DNA of 64,000 nucleotides from Methanococcoides methylutens (GTDB lineage Archaea; Halobacteriota; Methanosarcinia; Methanosarcinales; Methanosarcinaceae), in NCBI RefSeq assembly GCF_000765475.1, contig NZ_JRHO01000013.1, forward strand, positions 62,001 through 126,000. The letters run 5' to 3'. Positions 19,616 to 28,736 of the stretch are shown here, piece by piece. A program made the position numbers and the translations under genes. Under the pieces are notes generated by a model. The model was not told where the DNA came from, made no database searches, and worked only from the letters and a program-made list of their open reading frames with translations. Every line of letters begins with the position of its first letter. The first letter of the stretch is position 1.

Positions 19616-21208
19616 TCATTTCTGATTGCTGTAACAAGCATCAAGGTGTTCCTTCGATGGAGGCTTTGTGGCAAGGCTGACAACCACTGCAACAACCATT
19701 GCAAGGGGGGTCGCTACAAGGATAGGGTCAACGACTGTCCATGTTCCTGTGAGCAATGTGTCCATTCCGAAGATCGCTTTTGATATGCCGAGAGGAACTG
19801 CTTCCTTTGCATGGACGAACGTAAGCCAGAAAAGGCTGCTTACAGTACCTACAAGCATACTTGCGATAGCGCCTTCTTTTGTCATCCTCTTCCAGAACAA
19901 TGCGCCTATGTACATTGGAAGGAATGCTGCTGCACACAACCCGAAGAAGATCGCTGTTGCTCTTGCAATGATACTTATTGGAAGTATGTATGCCAGGATG
20001 ACACTTGCAAGGATGGTCACTGCAATACCAAGTCTTGTGATGTTCACCGTATTTCCGATCTCTCCTTTCTTGATGTATTCGCGGTAGAGGTCATGTCCTA
20101 TGGCGGTTCCCATTGTGTGGAACTGTGAGCTCAGCGTAGACATTGCAGCTGCAAGTAGTGTTAGCATGAAGAGGACAACGAACAATTCCGGCATTGCACC
20201 ATTGATATATTCCGGCATAATGAGGTCAGTGTTCCCTTTTGCTGCTGCTACTGCAATAAGTCCCTGTGTTTTCTGGAAATAGACATTTGAGAGGGCTCCT
20301 ACGGTAAAGGCCACACCGGTCATCATCAGGATGAATGGTCCTCCTACGAAGACAGCACGATTTAGTGCCTTGTCGTTCTCAACTGTCATGAACCTGACAG
20401 CAAGCTGAGGCTGTGCCAGTACGCCGATCCCTACTCCAAGAACGAGGGTTGAAATCAGTGTCCACCAGATGGGCGTACCGAAAGCCGGCATCACTGTCCA
20501 TCCAAGATGTCCTCCCGCAGCAAGGGATTCAGGAACAAGATTTGACATGCCTGAAAGTGCTTCGTGTGCTGCACTGACACCTCCGAGTTTGACATATGTC
20601 AGTGCAAGCAGGATTATCATACCGACGAACATGAAAGCACCCTGCAATGCATCGGTATACATTACAGCAATAAGTCCGCCTGTAATTACATAAGCTGCTA
20701 CTATGATCGTAAGGATAAGAACTGCAATATCGTAGTTCACTCCAAGTGTGGTCTCAACAAAACGTGCTCCGCCGATCAGGACGATACCTGCATAAAGGGG
20801 CATGAACACGCCGATGAGGGCTCCGGAGAATCCCTGGATGAACCGGGACTGGAAACGCTTCCCAAGCAATTCCGGGAATGTGACAGCATTCAGACGGGCA
20901 CCAATGCTTCTTGTTCTTTTTCCAAATATGACAAAAGCGATGAAGATACCGACAATGATGTTCATCACTGCAAGCCAGAGCAGACCCATGCCAAGAGCAC
21001 CTGCAGCACCGCCAAAACCGACGATCGCAGATGTACTGATAAATGTCGCACCATAGGAAAGTGCAAGAATATAAGGATGGATCGTTCTTCCGGCGACCAT
21101 GTAGTCATCGATCTGTTTTGTTTTCTTGTATCCTAATAATCCCAGGTAGAAGATTATCATCAGATATACAAGTACAATAACTCCAAGCAGAGGGGTACTG
21201 ACTGCCAT
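19616..21208 (-). CDS. Sodium:solute symporter, copy 2
   Basis: A 530-residue SSS transporter very similar to copy 1 over its whole length, including IDDYMVAGRTIHPYILALSYG and GGLIAVMYTDALQGAFMF. Differences are scattered and conservative, so both copies look functional. It too starts within the stop codon of a small accessory peptide. The paralogues are separated by about 300 bp with its own upstream AT-rich promoter region, so they may be expressed separately. Divergence in expression or in substrate preference would explain retention of both. Confidence 0.88.
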   Translation of the reverse strand: MAVSTPLLGVIVLVYLMIIFYLGLLGYKKTKQIDDYMVAGRTIHPYILALSYGATFISTSAIVGFGGAAGALGMGLLWLAVMNIIVGIFIAFVIFGKRTRSIGARLNAVTFPELLGKRFQSRFIQGFSGALIGVFMPLYAGIVLIGGARFVETTLGVNYDIAVLILTIIVAAYVITGGLIAVMYTDALQGAFMFVGMIILLALTYVKLGGVSAAHEALSGMSNLVPESLAAGGHLGWTVMPAFGTPIWWTLISTLVLGVGIGVLAQPQLAVRFMTVENDKALNRAVFVGGPFILMMTGVAFTVGALSNVYFQKTQGLIAVAAAKGNTDLIMPEYINGAMPELFVVLFMLTLLAAAMSTLSSQFHTMGTAIGHDLYREYIKKGEIGNTVNITRLGIAVTILASVILAYILPISIIARATAIFFGLCAAAFLPMYIGALFWKRMTKEGAIASMLVGTVSSLFWLTFVHAKEAVPLGISKAIFGMDTLLTGTWTVVDPILVATPLAMVVAVVVSLATKPPSKEHLDACYSNQK

Positions 21209-21327
21209 TAGATGTCATCCTCCTCTTCTTCATTCCATTTCAAAAGGCCATAAACCATACAACCAAGAGCGCTTACAATGCAAAGCACGTAGGCGAGCCA
21301 GATCTGCGGGTCATCTATTCCTAACAT
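21208..21327 (-). CDS. Symporter small accessory protein, copy 2
   Basis: A 39-residue membrane peptide matching copy 1 (MLGIDDPQIWLAYVLC...) with the acidic tail EEEEDDI. GGTGAT precedes the ATG at a normal distance. The TAA overlaps the ATG of symporter copy 2. Only a few substitutions (I to L, V to I and the tail) separate the two peptides. Confidence 0.85.
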   Translation of the reverse strand: MLGIDDPQIWLAYVLCIVSALGCMVYGLLKWNEEEEDDI

Positions 21328-21574
21328 AATTATCACCACGTTTTTTTATAAATTGTATAAATCATGTCAAGCGTTAACATGGAGCATACATTAATGTTTC
21401 GTCTGAACTAAGTATATTCTGGAAGTTACTGAACATATAGTTGCATCAATGTCCATAAGTATACGGAAGCTGACGTGTGGTGAAGTTGTATAAGTAGTAA
21501 AAGGTCAATTAAAAGGAGAATTATAATTAATTTACATGTAAAATAAGGTTGGATGCGCTGAACTGAAAGACAGT

Positions 21575-22399
21575 TCAGGCATGGTCGTGTACCCAGAAGT
21601 TACCATCAACAGTGATCTCTTTCTTCCAGATAGGTACTTCTGATTTAACTCTTTCAAGAGTCTCTGCAAGCGCCGGGAATAGCTGCTGCCTGTGGCCTGC
21701 TGCCACTACAATGTACACGATATCCTCCAGAGGCTTAATAGTGCCGACCTTGTGATGGATCAGCACATCAATGATACCTTCCTGCTGCATGATCTCTTCA
21801 CGGATCTTCTGAATGCTTGTATCCGCCGCTGTTTTATAACTCTCGAACTCGAGCTGGCTGGTCCTGAAGTCCTCATTGTCCACACGGACGATCCCGGTAA
21901 AGCTTCCTATACCGCCTACCTTCTCTATTCCAGGAGTCTCTTTGATCTGCTTGAGAAGCAGGTCCAGTGTCACATGGTCAGGCTGTTCCCTGATGACGTC
22001 TACAAGCTCTCCAAGGTTCCATTCAGACCTTGCAGGAAGCCTTGCAACCACATTCTGAACATCCTCATCTATATCTCCCAGTAATATTTTTGCGATAGTG
22101 CTGTCCTTTGCACCTTCGACCACAGCAAAGTCCATTCCTGCGTCTGCAAGAGCATCGATTGCCTTTTCAATAGATGGATCACGCTGGATGGAAACAAGTT
22201 CGCTGTTGGTGACTGCAGTGACCATGTCAGCACCGGCATCGAAATGTTTGCCTGTGTCAGTTTTCGGATCATCAAGACGATGGTCAAGCATCATTTTGGC
22301 CGTTCCCACACGACCAAGCTTTGAAAGTTCCTGCACAAGTCTTGTAACAAGGGTAGTCTTTCCTGTGTTCTTGTAGCCTATTACTGAGATGACTTTCAT
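21575..22399 (-). CDS. MobB-MoaE fusion, molybdopterin cofactor biosynthesis
   Basis: A 274-residue two-domain protein. Residues 1-150 are MobB-like, a GTP-binding factor for molybdopterin dinucleotide formation, with the P-loop GYKNTGKTTL at about 8-17 and VVEGAKDS near 95. Residues 155-274 are MoaE-like, the large subunit of molybdopterin synthase: GGIGSFTGIVRVDNED, VLIHHKVGTIKPLEDIVYIVV and the C-terminal PIWKKEITVDG with a conserved lysine. Fusing an early and a late step of cofactor synthesis in one chain is seen in some methanogens. Molybdenum or tungsten formylmethanofuran dehydrogenase would be the main user. The partner MoaD could be the modifier at 14938-15150. Confidence 0.85.
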   Translation of the reverse strand: MKVISVIGYKNTGKTTLVTRLVQELSKLGRVGTAKMMLDHRLDDPKTDTGKHFDAGADMVTAVTNSELVSIQRDPSIEKAIDALADAGMDFAVVEGAKDSTIAKILLGDIDEDVQNVVARLPARSEWNLGELVDVIREQPDHVTLDLLLKQIKETPGIEKVGGIGSFTGIVRVDNEDFRTSQLEFESYKTAADTSIQKIREEIMQQEGIIDVLIHHKVGTIKPLEDIVYIVVAAGHRQQLFPALAETLERVKSEVPIWKKEITVDGNFWVHDHA

Positions 22400-22704
22400 G
22401 GTCTTTCTGTATTTTCAGCTCAGTATATAAGCACGTTGGATTGTGTATTGGTGTACAATACCTAACTTCGTTGAAGTTATTTTTCCAACGATCAACAGCA
22501 CTCTTAGTCTTATAGGGAGAGCGTCAGAAAATGCAGGTTACGAAAACATGTGGTTGATGCCACTGGTAGCGATAGTAATGCCCTATTCTCTGTTAAATGA
22601 AAAAGATAAAAATCAAAAATCATATCAAAAAAGATTAAAAAAGAAAAGAAGGTTAGTGGCTTAGAAAAAAGAAAATGCCACTTACTACATCCAAACTTCT
22701 GAAC
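22400..22704. other. Intergenic region, about 300 bp
   Basis: No supported gene; a 73-codon plus-strand frame at 22443-22664 lacks a ribosome binding site and protein-like features. The region contains the MobB-MoaE promoter side and the terminator of the secreted protein downstream. Confidence 0.5.
22655..22682 (-). terminator. Terminator of the secreted PGF-type protein gene
   Basis: On the minus strand AGTGGC and GCCACT form a 6-bp stem with a T-rich 16-base loop. It is followed by AACCTTCTTTTCTTTTTTAA, soon after the stop codon at 22705. Confidence 0.5.
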
Positions 22705-24555
22705 TTATGACCTTCTGAACAGCATAACTACGAAAATTACAAAGGTAGTCATCCAGAGTTCAAAACCCGGAAGTCCTTTTTCTTCGGTCGGCACAGTGCT
22801 CTCTGGAATTACAGGTTCTTCCAGGGTCGGAATAACTTTAGAGCCATCAGGTAGCGTCATAGGTGTTGTCGGATACTGTGAGCTCAGTTCAACCTCTGCG
22901 ACCTCACCATTCTTTATGATTCGCTCCCCATAATTTTGCAGTTGTTCTGTATTGGTGTTCATGACGAAGAACTCAAACTCACCATCATCAAATGCTGTAA
23001 TGTCAACATCATATTCACCTGTATTCGGGAGAATGAAATACCATGAATAGCCTCCTTCTCCATCGCCCATCCTCGTAATGAAAGCATCCGGAATATCAAA
23101 AACCATGTTGCTATCATCAATAGCACCCATCTGACGACCATTACTGTCAGTGATCAAAATGTTTACCGGACATTGGCCAAAGCCCACTAATGCACCTACA
23201 TCCCCAATCAGGTCACTTGTTTCCTGAGCCAGGTCACCGGCTGCGGTCCATGCAGCATATTGGTAATCATTTGGGTCTTTTGTAGTATTATATTTATGTC
23301 TGGATCCTGGAGAAGTGTCACCCGCGATCGGTGAGAAGGTTTTTTCCCATTCGCTAATGGACATTACCTCCGGTTTCTGTTGAGGCCATGGATCAAAGAC
23401 TATCCCGGTCTTTTTCCAGTCAGTTCCTTTGGGATATACAACGGTTGCATGGTGTGCACTGTATGATCCTTCTATGGGCCCGAAATCATATCCGTTCAAA
23501 AGATGACATTCTTCGGGATTTGACTGCATTTTACTCAGAAATCTCAATACTTTATCTTGATATGATCCACAGGTAAATTCTCCATATTCATCATTTAAGT
23601 TAGCATAAAGGTTTGTAGCGGTACCCGGTTGAAGACCTATGAAACTTGACCATACTTTTCCTGCTTTAAGATCCCTGTGATATGGGCCTTCAGAAATGCG
23701 AAGCTGGTAGAGGCGAATAACTTCCTCAATATCTGCTTCCTCGTCACAAGGACATATTACATTTACTTCAGCTTCGGCTTTTATTTCCCCACCCATTCTG
23801 GCAAAAACAGAGCAGGTACCGATCTCTTCGGAAGTAAAAACACCACCATTGGAGTTTAAAAGGCCTGCATTATCTATTGTTCCTATAGTTACACTTCTAA
23901 AATCACTAAGTGATCGGGATTGTCTAACAATCCATTCGACATCACTATCATCTACGTCTGAATAGATGCCATTTCTCTCTTTTTTCAGAGTGAAATCAAT
24001 TGTTTCGCCACATTCGATCTCTTCATATGCCGGAACAATAAAGAAATCATCTTCATCATCTTCTACAGCCATTAAAAAGAAAGTTAGATATCTAAGATCT
24101 CGAGACTGTCTACTCGACACTTGTACGGAATAAAAATTGCTAGTAGCGTATTTAAGGTTATCATAATCTGAGTCTAAGATATAGGACAACATGAATTCAT
24201 TAGTTGAATTATATGTTCTCTTTATAGGGTAGCTTCGTTTGAGGAGTGACCATCCTTTAGTATCTACTCCTTCAACTTCAATTATAGTATAAACACCCGA
24301 CTGCTTATTTTCCGGAGTGCTATCAACTGAAAGTTTGACATAATCACCCCTGCCATCAACATGATACACAGGGTCACAACCTACTACATCCCCATTTGGA
24401 AAGGTGAATTTGAAAGTATATTCCCCGTGAGGATCCTGAAATTCATAAGTTGTAGCTGCCGAGGCAACCAATATCATCGAAGTAAAAAGCGTTATAGAAA
24501 GAGTTAGAATTATCAATACCCTACATATTTTCAAATTTGTATAGTTTAAGCTCAT
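22705..24555 (-). CDS. Secreted PGF-anchored protein with a cysteine-peptidase-like region
   Basis: A 616-residue surface protein. A signal peptide (hydrophobic run ending VASAATT) is followed by beta-rich domains to about residue 270. The section around 320-430 has CGSYQDKVL, then SAHHATVVYP and IVFDPW, in the order Cys, His, Asp expected for a papain- or transglutaminase-like fold. A C-terminal beta domain follows, then LPGFELWMTTFVIFVVMLF and a basic tail, which is a PGF-type sorting signal for archaeosortase-mediated lipid anchoring. ATG at 24555 is chosen because GGTGGT lies 4 bases upstream. The enzyme role is inferred from residue order only; substrate unknown. A hairpin terminator follows. 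Confidence 0.7.
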   Translation of the reverse strand: MSLNYTNLKICRVLIILTLSITLFTSMILVASAATTYEFQDPHGEYTFKFTFPNGDVVGCDPVYHVDGRGDYVKLSVDSTPENKQSGVYTIIEVEGVDTKGWSLLKRSYPIKRTYNSTNEFMLSYILDSDYDNLKYATSNFYSVQVSSRQSRDLRYLTFFLMAVEDDEDDFFIVPAYEEIECGETIDFTLKKERNGIYSDVDDSDVEWIVRQSRSLSDFRSVTIGTIDNAGLLNSNGGVFTSEEIGTCSVFARMGGEIKAEAEVNVICPCDEEADIEEVIRLYQLRISEGPYHRDLKAGKVWSSFIGLQPGTATNLYANLNDEYGEFTCGSYQDKVLRFLSKMQSNPEECHLLNGYDFGPIEGSYSAHHATVVYPKGTDWKKTGIVFDPWPQQKPEVMSISEWEKTFSPIAGDTSPGSRHKYNTTKDPNDYQYAAWTAAGDLAQETSDLIGDVGALVGFGQCPVNILITDSNGRQMGAIDDSNMVFDIPDAFITRMGDGEGGYSWYFILPNTGEYDVDITAFDDGEFEFFVMNTNTEQLQNYGERIIKNGEVAEVELSSQYPTTPMTLPDGSKVIPTLEEPVIPESTVPTEEKGLPGFELWMTTFVIFVVMLFRRS

Positions 24556-24877
24556 ATCTACCACCGATTAAAAGCTATATAAAAATATAGTTATTATTAT
24601 TTATAAACTACTACTAAAAGTGTCTTTGTAGAAATACTCAACCATACCAAACATACAATCTTAACATACTTGTCAAGATTGTGTGTTAACGTCTTGAACT
24701 TCACTTATTTCACTTGATTTCTTTACTTTCTTGCACAGAAACTTTTTCTATACTTTCTTTTCAGGACTGAAAATATTTTTTAATAAGATCATGTCATTAT
24801 ATAGTTCCTCATAAAAATATAATATGGATACTTAAATTTCGGATGCTTTATATTAATCTTCTATATTATACCTCCAT
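24556..24877. other. Intergenic region with a hairpin
   Basis: No gene in about 320 bp. ACAATCTT at 24655-24662 pairs with AAGATTGT at 24675-24682 around a 12-base loop. It lies between two divergent genes, so it is more likely an operator-like palindrome than a terminator. TATA-like tracts flank it on both sides. Confidence 0.45.
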
Positions 24878-25567
24878 ATGCCTGACAACAAAGTGCGGAT
24901 ACATGATATGCCTGAAGAGGAACGTCCCAGGGAACGCCTGTTAAAGCATGGCCCCGGTTCACTTTCCAATGCAGAACTACTGTCAATTATCCTTCGCACA
25001 GGTTCAAAGGATGAGAACGTCCTGAACATGTGTGCACGCATACTTTCTGAATACAACCTGAAGCAGCTCAGCCAGGCAAACATCAGCCAGTTAACAAAGA
25101 TGCGTGGTATCGGGCCTGCAAAGGCCACTCAGATAGCTGCTGTCTTTGAACTTGCAAGAAAGCTGGAGGTCTTCATGGATGATCCCAAACGGAAGATACG
25201 ATCAGCCGGTGATGTCTATTCACTCCTTTATCCAAAACACAGGGAGCTCAAAAAGGAAATTCTCACTGCTCTCTACCTTGACACCAAGAACCAGATCCTT
25301 CGGGAAGAGGTCGTATCCGTAGGCAGCTTGAATGCAAATATCGTCCACCCGCGCGAGGTGTTCAAGTCGGCACTGATGGAATCATCAGCATCTGTTATAT
25401 TGACCCATAACCACCCATCTGGAGATCCTTCACCAAGCAGGGAGGATATTGCTGTTACTGAAAAGCTTGTGGAGGGCGGGAAGATCCTCGGGATCAATGT
25501 GCTTGACCACGTGATAATCGGGGATGGCAGGTATGTCAGTTTGAAGGAAGAAGGTTTTATCAGTTGA
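24878..25567 (+). CDS. radC: RadC-family JAB/MPN domain protein
   Basis: A 229-residue RadC homologue. An N-terminal helix-hairpin-helix-like region (RGIGPAKATQIAAV, about residues 75-88) precedes a JAMM metalloprotease-fold domain. The zinc motif reads ILTHNHPSGDPSPSRED at about 172-188, with the HxHPxGD core intact. RadC is widespread in bacteria and scattered in archaea; despite its name a direct repair role is unproven. Length and motifs match bacterial proteins, so transfer from bacteria is likely. It stands alone on the plus strand between minus-strand genes. Confidence 0.88.
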   Translation: MPDNKVRIHDMPEEERPRERLLKHGPGSLSNAELLSIILRTGSKDENVLNMCARILSEYNLKQLSQANISQLTKMRGIGPAKATQIAAVFELARKLEVFMDDPKRKIRSAGDVYSLLYPKHRELKKEILTALYLDTKNQILREEVVSVGSLNANIVHPREVFKSALMESSASVILTHNHPSGDPSPSREDIAVTEKLVEGGKILGINVLDHVIIGDGRYVSLKEEGFIS

Positions 25568-25618
25568 TATTTCGTCAATCAGTATTTAATCAAATATAAG
25601 GGGATATCGGTACTATTT

Positions 25619-26119
25619 TCAATCGACGTGGCTGAGAAGTTCCATAAGCTGTAGCACAAAGATAAGCAATGCAAGTAACAGGTATGGTATTTTTCGGAAT
25701 GCAATTAGGAAGCCTATTAGTGAATGGGCAAGCGAATACTTCCAGAAATCATCAATAATATCAAATATGTATGTCCATTCAAAATACCTGTCAAGTCGTG
25801 AGAGTTGGAAATCAACAATTGCACCGATGGGTCCGGCATAAAAGAACATAAGTGGAATTACCACTAGTCCTAACATTGCAGAAGACAGTTTGTTTCCTGT
25901 GTAGTAGGCATAGCAAGCCAATGTAATAATTGGTCCAACCAGTATAACGAACATAGAAAATGGGTCGAACAGTCCTCCTATCAATGCAAGTATGAATGGA
26001 AATCCCAGGATAACAAATATGGAATAAGATGGATCTTTGATAACATCTTTAATTCTATCTGTATATTCTGTTCTTTTTTCCGTAGAAAGTTTAAGTTCCA
26101 TTGTTGCTAAATCCATCAT
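25619..26119 (-). CDS. Four-to-five-helix membrane protein of unknown function
   Basis: A 166-residue protein with a hydrophilic N-terminus (about 35 residues, rich in Lys/Glu/Arg) followed by four or five membrane helices. Prolines and glycines within helices and the pattern of loops recall small Yip1-like membrane proteins, but I do not recognise a specific family. In-frame ATGs lie at codons 1, 2 and 7 and no ribosome binding site distinguishes them. It converges on radC and is unlinked to the reductase gene upstream. Confidence 0.65.
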   Translation of the reverse strand: MMDLATMELKLSTEKRTEYTDRIKDVIKDPSYSIFVILGFPFILALIGGLFDPFSMFVILVGPIITLACYAYYTGNKLSSAMLGLVVIPLMFFYAGPIGAIVDFQLSRLDRYFEWTYIFDIIDDFWKYSLAHSLIGFLIAFRKIPYLLLALLIFVLQLMELLSHVD

Positions 26120-26225
26120 TCAATATTTAATTATATGTACTATTCATAAATATATGATGTATCTCTGATTTGTTTTATTTATTTTGTCCCCTTAATTTCA
26201 ATGAACTGATCCATATGAATATCGC

Positions 26226-26750
26226 TTATCTTTTTGTATAATGGAGCATTGCAATTCCATTCACAGTTTCATTCTTTAACAATTTCAGCTTGATCTCAGG
26301 ATTGTTGTCTTTGAAAAGAGAGATACCTTCTCCCAGGATACAGGGGATAACAGAAATGAAGTATTCATCGATCAGTTCTTTCTTTATGAAAGCATCAATG
26401 AGTCCTGCGCCGCCTATTAACCAGACATCTTTTCCGGTCTCTCGTTTTAGTTTTCCAATGAGATCTTCGGCATTTTCATCAGTGAATTCAACATCTTCAT
26501 TTTTGTCCCTTTTTTCTGATGTGTAAACATATCCTCTGGTCCCCTTGTACGGATATTCTCCGAAAGTAAGTATCTGGTCGTATGTCTTCCGACCCATGAT
26601 CAATGTATCAATAGTTCCATAGAATTCATCATAACCAATATTCGCATCAGGTTCAGAGCCATCACCTTCCAGCCAATCAACATCTCCGTTCTTTCGTGCG
26701 ATGTAACCATCCAGACTCATTGCAATATACAAAATAATATTTCTACTCAT
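26226..26750 (-). CDS. Dihydrofolate reductase-like protein (RibD C-terminal domain)
   Basis: A 174-residue single-domain reductase of the DHFR/RibD_C superfamily. It begins NIILYIAMSLDGYIARKNGDVDWL, the usual opening, with MGRKTYDQIL near residue 52 and IWLIGGAGLIDAF-like GGAG motif around 115 (VWLIGGAGL), which binds NADPH. The ATG at 26750 follows AAGGTG. Substrate is unknown; family members reduce pteridines or ribityl pyrimidines. A block of three 20-bp repeats lies 58-117 bp upstream of the start codon and may regulate it. Confidence 0.8.
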   Translation of the reverse strand: MSRNIILYIAMSLDGYIARKNGDVDWLEGDGSEPDANIGYDEFYGTIDTLIMGRKTYDQILTFGEYPYKGTRGYVYTSEKRDKNEDVEFTDENAEDLIGKLKRETGKDVWLIGGAGLIDAFIKKELIDEYFISVIPCILGEGISLFKDNNPEIKLKLLKNETVNGIAMLHYTKR

Positions 26751-26807
26751 CTTTTTACACCTTTTAGTTTTTCACCTAATTTCATGCACTTTCAACTGTC
26801 AATTCTT

Positions 26808-26867
26808 TGTCCGAATATTCATGATTCTGTCCGAAAATTCGTGTTGTTGACCGAAAAAAGAAGTTGT
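26808..26867. repeat. Three tandem 20-bp units, block A
   Basis: Units at 26808-26827, 26828-26847 and 26848-26867 each begin TGTCCGAA or TGACCGAA. Units 1 and 2 share TGTCCGAA-N-ATTC-R-TG; unit 3 is more diverged. The exact two-turn period suggests a protein binding one DNA face. A related block lies at 28616-28675. Confidence 0.75.
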
Positions 26868-27035
26868 TTGGTTCAATCGTTTTTGCTTTTTAAGTACGGA
26901 CAAGAATGCCATTCCAATAAGCAACATTTCTATGAGTACTATGGCTGTTACTGATTTACTTATGGCTTTCAGCTTCCTCCAGCTCTTCTATCAATGGATA
27001 TTTATCCAAAAATAGAATATGAGGAGTTGAGCTCC

Positions 27036-28124
27036 TCATTCCATTGATTTCGCGACCTTTATTGTTTCTTCACGTCCTAATGTGCTGGTTATAGTAATGG
27101 TTGCTTTTCCTGCATTCCATGAAAGGGTAGCAAAATATTCATCATGGCCCAGAAAATTAAGGTGTCCTTCGTGGCCATTAATATCAACGATCTCGCTATT
27201 TGTTGTCATCGGTTCAAGGGGTTCTTCGTCATAGAAGGTTTCATGGATGGTGAGGTATGGCACATCTTTCTTATAGAGTATGGTAATGATCTCCTGTATT
27301 CCATTATAATATCTTGATTGATTGCTGACCATTGCACTTTCAAACTCATACCCCTCAGGAAGGTACGAAGGTATCAATATATCGCACTCAGATAGCTCCT
27401 GTGCTTCTTCAAGAGTCATTTCCTCAGGAACCATATCAGTTTCATCGAAATTGATAACTTCAGCTTCTTCAGGTATCTCGAATTCGAATTCTGAATCAGG
27501 AATGCCTGTGTTTAACTCAAAATCTCTGTATTCGGTAACGATCAGGAGATTTCCTTCTTCATCATAGATCTCAAATTTAAGGGGCATCCATGTTTCCTTA
27601 TCGATCCATGCTTTCGTATCAACGACAAAGGTAGATGTTGTGTTATCATTTGGTCTTGCAAATATTACATAACTGCTTCTGCCAGCAACATTGTCCATTC
27701 CATCGAATGTAAGATCACTATCATCCAGAAGATCCTGTATTAGACTATTATATTCCATCTGGCTGGCATCAAAAGTATTTTCGGGATCCATCTCCATAAC
27801 CATCACAGAATTCTGATCTGGATTATATGTCCACATTGTTTTCCCGTTGGAAACCATAACCATGCCTTCACCCTGTTCGGCTTTTATTATAGTAGTTTTC
27901 ATCTTATCGGGCATCTTTTGGGAAATTGAAGAAATGGATGTGATTTCCTGCTCACCCAAATATGCCGTCGTGTTAATAGTAGCAGAATAGTCCTCAACGC
28001 TTGCTTGCTTTTGTTTGTATTCCTCAGCTATCTGCTCGGCTGTAAGTTCTTCACCAATACATCCCGCAGAAAAGAGTAGGAGAAATGATATTAGTAAAAT
28101 AACTGTTAATTTTTGTGTATTCAT
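27036..28124 (-). CDS. LolA-like outer-surface lipoprotein with a C-terminal DUF4367-like domain
   Basis: A 362-residue lipoprotein. The signal peptide ends in a lipobox, FSAGC (Cys about residue 22). The following domain, to about residue 210, resembles LolA/LppX-type lipid-handling folds: repeated strands such as MVSNGKTMWTYNPDQNSVMV and WMPLKFEIYDEEGNLLIVTEYRDF. The rest (ILIPSYLPEGYEFESAMV...) is like the DUF4367 module of sigma-factor-associated proteins. ATG at 28124 is chosen because it starts the signal peptide and has TTGGAGTGG upstream. In an archaeon without an outer membrane it sits on the cell surface; function is unknown. Confidence 0.78.
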   Translation of the reverse strand: MNTQKLTVILLISFLLLFSAGCIGEELTAEQIAEEYKQKQASVEDYSATINTTAYLGEQEITSISSISQKMPDKMKTTIIKAEQGEGMVMVSNGKTMWTYNPDQNSVMVMEMDPENTFDASQMEYNSLIQDLLDDSDLTFDGMDNVAGRSSYVIFARPNDNTTSTFVVDTKAWIDKETWMPLKFEIYDEEGNLLIVTEYRDFELNTGIPDSEFEFEIPEEAEVINFDETDMVPEEMTLEEAQELSECDILIPSYLPEGYEFESAMVSNQSRYYNGIQEIITILYKKDVPYLTIHETFYDEEPLEPMTTNSEIVDINGHEGHLNFLGHDEYFATLSWNAGKATITITSTLGREETIKVAKSME

Positions 28125-28736
28125 AGTTCCACTCCAAAAGGTATGGGGTAGAATGCATAACATCTATAAAAATATGGTTAAATCGCTAAAAATAGGGAAT
28201 ATTCTTTACAGTTTCTTTAGATAATTCTATGTGAAATGTCAGATTTCGATAATTTTTAGATGAAATTAGTTTTTGAGCAAAATCCACATCCTTACAGTTA
28301 ATACATTTATACGATGTTCTGATATATGATATCATTGAAATATATTATCAATGTTGGATGTGGGGATAGATCCAAATGAAATGATGCATCAGATTTTATC
28401 TTGCAATAGCAATTGTTTTTTTGATAATAACACCGTTATCAACTAGATCACGATAGGGAAATTGCCGAGATGCCATTTATTAGTCCCTCGCTGACCTTAA
28501 TCATGTTGGGAATTGCATTTGTGTTTATGAGAAGTGAATGAAATACAACTGGGTTAATTGAAAGACTGTTGTGAGGATGGGAATTAAAGTGAGGGGAATT
28601 GGCTTTTTTACTTTTTGACCGAATAATAATGATTTCGTCCAAAAATTCATGTTGTTGTCCAATAACTACTTTATTTCCCGAACAAAGCACCCTTTTAACA
28701 AAACTTTTAAACCATCACCTGTAATTATCAATTCAG
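28125..28736. other. Intergenic region, about 610 bp
   Basis: Divergent promoters of the lipoprotein and marker-11 genes. The interval holds repeat block B and otherwise AT-rich sequence. An 80-codon minus-strand frame (28448-28690) overlaps the repeat and has no recognisable features. The length is unusual for this window and could hide a short RNA that I cannot detect. Confidence 0.5.
28616..28675. repeat. Three tandem 20-bp units, block B
   Basis: Units at 28616-28635, 28636-28655 and 28656-28675 align with block A in the same order and period (TGACCGAATAATAATGATTT, then CGTCCAAAAATTCATGTTGT). It lies 62-121 bp before the start of the methanogenesis marker gene. Confidence 0.7.

Noticed and set aside
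22443-22664. 73-codon plus-strand frame upstream of the MobB-MoaE gene
   Set aside because: No ribosome binding site; it ends in a lysine-rich run that is simply the T-rich tract of a minus-strand terminator.
26808-26867. The 20-bp tandem repeats as a CRISPR array
   Set aside because: Units are contiguous without spacers and only three per block.
28448-28690. 80-codon minus-strand frame before the marker-11 gene
   Set aside because: It runs through the 20-bp repeats and part of the promoter region, with no protein-like pattern.
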